From Eustoma russellianum (taxonomy: Eukaryota > Streptophyta > Magnoliopsida > Gentianales > Gentianaceae), in the NCBI GenBank assembly GCA_036186865.1, contig AP025055.1, positions 22,223,848-22,287,847 on the forward strand: 64,000 bases of DNA, in the 5' to 3' direction. Positions 58,190 to 64,000 of this stretch are shown here, in pieces (the first letter of the stretch is position 1; every line of letters starts with the position of its first letter). Below the pieces are notes generated by a model. That model worked only from the letters and a program-made list of their open reading frames with translations, ran no database searches and had not been told where the DNA came from. A program made the translations under genes and the position numbers.

Positions 58190-60899
58190 AGCAACACTTG
58201 CTTGCTTTTTGGAAAACCATGAAATAAGGGATTTTCCTATAAATTGGCAAGTTCCGCTCGTGCTTTTTTTTATCTATTTTGCAGCCACCATAATCTGCAT
58301 CAGTGTAAGCATGTAAGTCGAATGTAGAATCCTTATCGTACCAAATACCTAAGGTGGGCGTGTGCTTAATATAGCGGAATATTCTTTTCACCGCATTTAA
58401 GTGTGACACCTTAGGTTGACTTTGAAAACGAGCACACATGCATACGCTAAACATGATGTCAGGCCTACTAGCAGTTAAATATAGTAAAGAACCTATCATA
58501 GATCGATATAATCCATTATCAACGTCTTTACCATGTTCATCTTTGTCTAATTTAGTAGTAACACTCATAGGCGTGGGGGATGGTTTCAAATTTTCAAAAT
58601 TGAACTTCTTGATCATGTCATTTACGTACTTAGCTTGGCTTATATGAATTCCTTTACTCGTTTGCTTAATCTGCAAGCCAAGAAAATAATTAAGTTCACC
58701 AACCATAGACATTTCAAATTCAGCTTTCATACAATTTTCAAAATCCTTAACGAGTCTATGTGAGGTAGAACCAAAAATAATGTCATCTACGTAAATTTGA
58801 ATAATAGTACCACGTTTAAAATTATTTTCTAAAAGAAAAGTAGCAAAACGATCATACCATGCTCTAGGCGCTTGCTTTAGTCCATATAGTGCCTTCTTTA
58901 GTTTGTACACGTGATCAGGATGTTTCAAATCTTCAAAACCGGGTGGTTGCTTCACGTATACTTCTTCTTGTATAAACCCATTTAGAAAAGCACTTTTGAC
59001 GTCCATTTGATACAATTTAAAATCTTTCATGCAAGCAATAGCAAGTAAGAGTCGTATGGCTTCTAAACGTGCTACGGGTGCAAATGTTTCATCGTAGTCT
59101 ATTCCTTCTTCTTGATTATATCCTTGAGCTACGAGTCTTGCTTTATTTCTAACGACCTTTCCTTCTTCATTCATTTTGTTCCTAAATACCCACTTTGTGC
59201 CTATTATTGTCTTATCTTGTGGTCGTGGCACTAAATCCCATACATCATTTCTAACGAATTGATTAAGTTCGTCATGCATAGCATCAATCCAAGATGAATC
59301 ACTTAAAGCATCATGCACATTTTTAGGCTCAATTTCAGAAATCATAGCATGAAATTCATTTATTTCATCCGAAGTGATTCTTCTACGTGGTCGCACACCG
59401 TGAGTGATGTCGCCTATGATGAGATCATGTGGGTGATCTCTATGCCATCCTGGTTGATTATTTTCTAAGTTATCATGCATTTCTATATGATCATGCATTT
59501 CTAGTGTTTCATTCATCTCATGCATATCAAAAGACTCATTTTCTTCATCCAAAACGGGTTTCAAATCAAAGTCATCATCATATTCCTTTTCTTTATCAAC
59601 CTCTCCAAATTCATTGAATTTAACATGAATAGATTCTATGATTTGTCTAGTGAGAGGATCATAACATCTATAAGCTTTTGAATTTATGGAATACCCAATA
59701 AAAATGCACTCAATCGATTTGGATTCAAATTTATCTAAGTTATCTTTTGTATTCAAGACAAAACATTTGCATCCAAACACACGAAAATAATCTATCTTAG
59801 GCATGCGATCATTCAAAATTACGTAAGGCGTCTTGTTTATTTTCTTTCTTATAGATAGGCGATTTACAATATAGCATGCACAATTTACGGCTTCCGCCCA
59901 CAGAAATCTAGGTAATTTATTTTCGCAAAGCATAGTTCTAGCGATTTCTTGTAGTGTGCGATTCTTTCTTTCTACTACTCCATTTAATTGTGGAGTTCTA
60001 GGTGGCGAAAACTCATGTTTAATTCCTTTTTCTTCACATAATGAAATCATCTCTTTATTTTTAAACTCACCGCCTCTATCGCTTCTTATTCTTTTCACAT
60101 TTATGCCGTATTGATTTTCAAGTTGTTTAATTAATTTAGCGATTTCTACGGCGCTATCATCCTTATGTGCAAGAAATAAAGTCCAAGTATAACGAGAAAA
60201 GTCATCAACAATTACACATGCATAGTGACGCCCACCAAGGCTTGTAGTACGACTAGGACCAAACAAATCGATATGCAATAGTTCTAGTATTCTAGTCGTG
60301 CTTATCTCATTTTTAGGCTTAAGTGACTCACGTGTTTGTTTGCCTTTTATGCAAGATTCACACAACTGAAAGTTGTCTAAATCAAGCTTAGGCAATCCCC
60401 GTACTAGGTTCTTTTGTTGCAATTTTTCTAGTGTAGAAATACCTATGTGTCCTAAACGTCTATGCCACAAATTCACATTGGGTTCATTTGACATAAAACA
60501 TTTAACTTTGGCATCTACTACATCATCCATAGATAGTGTGAATATATTTCCTTCACGTTTTCCTTTTAAAACAGTTTCTCCATTTTTATTTATTATATTA
60601 CAGTAAGGGTGAGTAAAACACACATTGAAACCATTGTCAACAAATTGCGAAATACTAAGAAGATTGTAAGATAAGTTGCTTACCAAAAACACGTTGGAGA
60701 TTTGAAGTGTATCCGGGTTTCCAATCGTACCTTTACCAATGATCTTGCCTTCATTGTTGTCTCCAAAGGTCACGGATCTGCCTTTTGTGACCTTCTTTAA
60801 TTTGGAGAAGAGGCTCGGGTCACCTGTCATGTGCCTCGAGCAACCACTGTCAAGGAACCACTTTATTGATATGTCTTTTGATGAGTGGTCTCCCTGCAA
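58176..60899 (-). CDS. Copia B pol: protease, integrase, reverse transcriptase, start of RNase H
   Basis: Open frame of 907 codons. Aspartic protease FLDSGCSRHMTG (Asp about residue 17); GAG-pre-integrase NLWHRRLGHIGISTLEKL (about 140-160) and CESCIKGKQTRES (zinc finger); integrase with HIDLFGPSRT, VDDFSRYTW, IRSDRGGEF and VERKNRT (about 205-315); reverse transcriptase with KWVFRNKMNEEGK, YQMDVKSAFLNGF and catalytic YVDDIIFG (about 700). RNase H begins with DADYGGCKID near the end and is lost to the frameshift at about 58270. The first listed codon is TTG; in this frame no ATG precedes it, since a TAA lies about 50 bp upstream. How pol is started is unclear. Expected product: the enzymes for cDNA synthesis and integration. 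Confidence 0.9.
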   Translation of the reverse strand: MQGDHSSKDISIKWFLDSGCSRHMTGDPSLFSKLKKVTKGRSVTFGDNNEGKIIGKGTIGNPDTLQISNVFLVSNLSYNLLSISQFVDNGFNVCFTHPYCNIINKNGETVLKGKREGNIFTLSMDDVVDAKVKCFMSNEPNVNLWHRRLGHIGISTLEKLQQKNLVRGLPKLDLDNFQLCESCIKGKQTRESLKPKNEISTTRILELLHIDLFGPSRTTSLGGRHYACVIVDDFSRYTWTLFLAHKDDSAVEIAKLIKQLENQYGINVKRIRSDRGGEFKNKEMISLCEEKGIKHEFSPPRTPQLNGVVERKNRTLQEIARTMLCENKLPRFLWAEAVNCACYIVNRLSIRKKINKTPYVILNDRMPKIDYFRVFGCKCFVLNTKDNLDKFESKSIECIFIGYSINSKAYRCYDPLTRQIIESIHVKFNEFGEVDKEKEYDDDFDLKPVLDEENESFDMHEMNETLEMHDHIEMHDNLENNQPGWHRDHPHDLIIGDITHGVRPRRRITSDEINEFHAMISEIEPKNVHDALSDSSWIDAMHDELNQFVRNDVWDLVPRPQDKTIIGTKWVFRNKMNEEGKVVRNKARLVAQGYNQEEGIDYDETFAPVARLEAIRLLLAIACMKDFKLYQMDVKSAFLNGFIQEEVYVKQPPGFEDLKHPDHVYKLKKALYGLKQAPRAWYDRFATFLLENNFKRGTIIQIYVDDIIFGSTSHRLVKDFENCMKAEFEMSMVGELNYFLGLQIKQTSKGIHISQAKYVNDMIKKFNFENLKPSPTPMSVTTKLDKDEHGKDVDNGLYRSMIGSLLYLTASRPDIMFSVCMCARFQSQPKVSHLNAVKRIFRYIKHTPTLGIWYDKDSTFDLHAYTDADYGGCKIDKKKHERNLPIYRKIPYFMVFQKASKCCFVHY

Positions 60900-60954
60900 T
60901 GTAAAAAGGTGATTTAGGTACCCTTTTAATTTTGGGTCCTTTCGAGTTAGTTAA

Positions 60955-62079
60955 TCACCTTTTAGTAAAGGTAACTTTCGGTACCCATACTTGGGTGATC
61001 CTTCTCGGTCTATCAAATGGCAAGAAAGTGGATGAAGGTGCGACATAGTATACATGTGGTGCATGTACTTTGGGTCTTTGCCCAAGGACTCCCCTATACT
61101 CAATGTATGAAGGACGTTTGTGATATGTCCTTGTGTGTGTGTGCGTGGTGCGTGGATGATATGTATTCCGTGTATGCATTGATCTCTTCTTCTCATATCT
61201 ATATGGTACAACATTATATTTCACATGATATGAGGGAGTGGGGCATGTGGAAGCGGGTGCTTTCTGCGTCATCTTAGACGCCACTTGATGCTTAGTGGTG
61301 TCTACCTTTTTAGACACAACAAACTTGGTTGGTTTGGTTGATACTTCGTTAGTATCAACGTACCCCAATCCAGTTTTGTCACTGTCATGCTTTTGCGATA
61401 ATATGATGCGATGCAGCATGTTTGACCCTGTATCGAATTGTTTCATCATGTTCTCTAAATCTGTATTCCTTGATTTCAAATTTGAAATCTCGGATTTCAT
61501 TTCATTATTTTGAGAAGTTAATGATGAGATCTCGGTTTTTAATGCAGTGATGGCACATGACGACTCTTTCTTTGAATCGCTTAATTGAGCGACAAGATTC
61601 TCGTTAGAAGATTCTAACAGTTTCTTGTCTTCAATTAAGCGTTTCTTTTCTTTTGCGAGAGTCTTAGTAAATTTATGTAACTCAAGATATTGACTAAATA
61701 AATCATCGTAAGAAGGTTCAGAGTTAGAGTCAGAGTCAGATGATACCTCATTAGACGCCTTTGAAGCGAAGCAAACTTGAGCGGTCTCCTCTTCGGTCTC
61801 GGTTTCAGAGTCTGATGAGTCACTCCATGTGGAGGCCTTTAGTGCACGTTTCCTTTGTTTAGGATCTGAGACGGGTCTATTTTTGTTCCGCTCCTTGTCA
61901 GGGTACTTATTAGTTTGCTTTTCTTTGTTTGGGCAGTCATATGATAAGTGTCCGAGTTTGCCGCATTCATAACATTTAATGTCCTTATCATTTGACTTGT
62001 TTTTATTTCTCTTAGATGTAGTGCCCTTGTTTTTATTTCTAAATGATTTTCTCATGAATCTTCTTAGTCCTTTTGCCAA
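60955..62079 (-). pseudogene. Copia B gag, C-terminal part (zinc knuckle, coiled coil)
   Basis: 374 codons. CCHC knuckle CYECGKLGHLSYDC at residues about 36-49, then basic and Ser/Asp/Glu-rich stretches (SDSSDSETETEEETAQV) and a long coiled coil (about 125-215), ending with ITQVWVPKVTFTKR and a TGA (60955-60957). It is out of frame with the gag N-terminus because of a 1-bp deletion near 62136. The TGA is matched by a TGA at 2351-2353 in A, so the gag stop is an old family trait. Confidence 0.88.
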
Positions 62080-62120
62080 TAGAATTAAGTCATCATTATC
62101 CGATTCGGAATCACTATCAT

Positions 62121-62870
62121 CTATGTGATCGGAGGGAGGGAGACGTATTCATTTGATTTAAAAGCAATTGTCTTACCTTGTTTGGTTGATTCCGATTTCC
62201 GAATAATGAGTTTGTTTTCATACACTTTTAGTGAACCAATGAGTTCTTCCATTTTTATTGACTTAGTCTCCTTGCTTTCTTCTATGGCAGTCACTTTAGG
62301 ATCCCATTCTGAAGGGAGGCTCCGTAGGACTTTCTGTACTTTTTCCTGCGTTGTAAAGGTCTTACCAAGAGACTCAAGAGAGTTATAGATGTTAGTCAAA
62401 CGAAGATCCATATCAACAATTGACTCATTAGGCAACAACTTGAAAGACTCAAGAGTAGACATAAGCATATTAATTTTAGACTCTTTGACTTGACTCGTGC
62501 CTTCGTGTTTCATTTCTAAGATTCTCCACATTTCTTGTGCACTCGAACAATTGGACACATAACTAGACTCACTCTTACTTAAGCCATTTAAGAGTAATTG
62601 CATGGCCTTAGCATTCATACTCAGTTTCTTTTTGTCTTCACTAGTATAGTCTTGTCTCGTTTTAATTACTTCTAGTGTGGCTCCATCTACAGTGGAAAAT
62701 TTAGATGGGACATATGGACCATCTTCAATTATTGACCAAAGGTCTATGTCTATAGCCATAAGAAATAATTTCATCCTAAGTTTCCATTGAATAAAAGACT
62801 CACCGTCAAAGAGTGGAGGCCTTTGGCTTGACATACCTTCTTGTTCGGTTTTGAGATTTGTGGATGCCAT
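62121..62870 (-). pseudogene. Copia B gag, N-terminal part (UBN2)
   Basis: 249 codons from ATG at 62870. UBN2-type gag: PPLFDGESFIQWKLRMKLF, DLWSIIEDGP, then MWRILEMKHEGTSQVKESKI and LRSLPSEWDPKVTAIEES. It reads SNEYVSLPPIT before a stop at 62121, where A reads SNEYVSTSSDHVDD; this shows a 1-bp deletion in B near 62136. Gag would form particles and bind RNA; this copy lacks its own knuckle in frame. Confidence 0.9.
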
Positions 62871-62910
62871 CTCACTGAATCGTTGGATTCCTTGTCGTGA
62901 GTATTCCTGC

Positions 62911-62922
62911 GCTCTGATACCA
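62911..62922 (-). other. Primer-binding site of copia B
   Basis: GCTCTGATACCA, complement of the Met-tRNA PBS, two bases from the 5' LTR at 62925. It fixes the minus orientation. Confidence 0.94.
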
Positions 62923-62924
62923 CT

Positions 62925-64000
62925 TGTAGGATCTGCAAGGCACCACTAGAAGGGGGGGTTGAATAGATGGTGCGGAAAGTGTGCTTTTTAAAATTTCTTT
63001 AAACTTGAACAATTCAAGTTCTGAAAACAGATTCTGTTTTCAGGACCTGTTTTAAAACGTTTTTAAAACCAGGTTAGAGGTCTCCAAAAATTATGCAATT
63101 TTGAGAGAACTTAGCCTCAGATGTTGTGAGGGTCCCCTAAAAATTTCAAATCAAAATTCAACCTTTAACCCCTTCAATAACCGTTGGCACTCAGATTGTG
63201 CAAATCTGCCAGAAACGGTAGATGGTTTTGAAAAATTAATTCCTATTTGTGTGAATGTCCAAATGATCTGAAAATTTGACCAATAACTCCTCACACACTA
63301 TATTGAAATGGGTTGAAACAGTTTTTGAAAATGCTTTTGGGAAGTAGGTCAAATACACCCAAAGTCTCAACCTTTGCAAGTCTGAAAATCAGACTGCACT
63401 AGTCTCAGAACTTTTGATGTTTGACTGACCTATACTTGTCCAAAAGGGTTGAAACTTGTGCCAAATTAACCTTAGAACGTTTATGTATGTTTCTGGAAAT
63501 TTTTATAATTTTTAGAAAACGTTTACTATTTTTGCGAACGTGAACAATATGAGTAAACAGCGCAGAAACTGAAACGTAAATGCTGAAAGTAAATTGCACC
63601 AAGAATTTTATACTGGTTCGGTTATAAACAACCTACTCCAGTCTTCAAGGAACACCTTCCTTGGTTCACACTAATTTCACACACGTAGTACACCTTACCG
63701 CAGGGTTGATAGAGTTACACCTTAACTCCAACCCTTTACAAACCTTGTATTGTGAGTACAATTTGCACGAACACCACCACCTCGCTAGAATGAAGATTGA
63801 TCACAACTTGATCAATCTTGTACAAAGATATATGAATGGTGGTTTCTATGAAGCCTATTCAAGGATGAAAGAAATAAAATACAATAGGCTTTTTACAAGA
63901 GAAGAAAGAAAGAAAGTGTAGGAGAAGAAAGCTTTTGCATTTTGATCACTTTTGAATATGATTCTTGGTCTTGCTTTTGTTTGTTCTTCTCTTCTTTTTT
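62925..64000 (-). repeat. Copia B 5' LTR (runs out of the window)
   Basis: TGTAGGATCTGC..., almost identical to 54506-55581. Seven single-base differences were seen by eye. Confidence 0.94.

Larger units (their letters stand above)
54506..64000 (-). mobile_element. Copia B: young Sirevirus-like element (right end outside the window)
   Basis: Minus-strand element. 3' LTR 54506-57573, multiple PPTs, pol 57842-60899, gag 60955-62870, PBS 62911-62922, and 5' LTR from 62925 to beyond 64000. It inserted into the 3' LTR of C. The LTRs are about 3.07 kb; over the shared ~1.08 kb I count 7 differences (about 0.65%), making B the youngest element here. Large gag with CCHC knuckle and coiled coil, multiple PPTs and long LTRs fit the Sirevirus lineage. 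Confidence 0.92.

Overview
This window looks like a repeat-dense, probably pericentromeric or otherwise heterochromatic stretch of a flowering-plant nuclear genome (most likely a eudicot). It is AT-rich. Every recognisable protein belongs to a plant transposable element: Ty1/copia and Ty3/gypsy LTR retrotransposons, plus a LINE ORF1 remnant and SINE-like tails. I see no intact host gene, no rRNA or tRNA gene, and nothing prokaryotic. Element boundaries come from LTR pairs (TG...CA), primer-binding sites complementary to initiator Met-tRNA, polypurine tracts and 5-bp target-site duplications (TSDs).

Nest 1 (1-39604). The host is copia element A (+ strand, Sirevirus-like, old and broken). It holds the end of its 5' LTR and PBS (1-365), gag-pol (408-4582), the pol end (23035-23177), PPTs, and its 3' LTR (23411-23759 plus 37218-39604). 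Gypsy D (chromovirus, Tekay/Del-like, minus strand, 4583-23033) sits inside A's reverse transcriptase. The right D/A junction is deleted: D lacks about 470 bp of LTR end and A lacks about 0.77 kb of pol. E (5991-12002, minus) is a gag-only non-autonomous LTR element inside D's 3' LTR. Gypsy F (23760-37217, plus) sits in A's 3' LTR with a perfect ATCTT TSD. F is gutted internally. G (31213-33864), a solo LTR, sits in F's 3' LTR.

Nest 2 (39605-45748) is a gypsy-type LTR remnant, split by solo LTR I (41293-42799, TSD CCTCA). I carries an Au-SINE-like tail, and a second SINE-like tail lies at 44755-44871. Unclassified repetitive DNA with a degenerate duplication follows (45749-46860).

Nest 3 (46868-64000). 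A degraded LINE ORF1 fragment (DUF4283) is cut inside its zinc knuckle by copia C (47417 onward, plus). C is young, and its polyprotein has just two in-frame stops. C's 3' LTR is cut at 54505 by copia B (54506 to beyond 64000, minus). B is a very young relative of A with nearly identical LTRs and three reading-frame breaks.

The relative order is clear. A and D are old; E and F are intermediate; C and then B are the most recent (by hand count about 1.1% and 0.65% LTR divergence). The most unusual content is non-coding architecture: a regularly spaced 20-bp palindrome array and an eight-copy TATAAA array in solo LTR G; related GATC-palindrome clusters in the unrelated copia C LTRs; repeated perfect palindromes and multiple PPTs in Sirevirus-like B; and the gag-only element E, whose reading frame runs through its PPT into its LTR.
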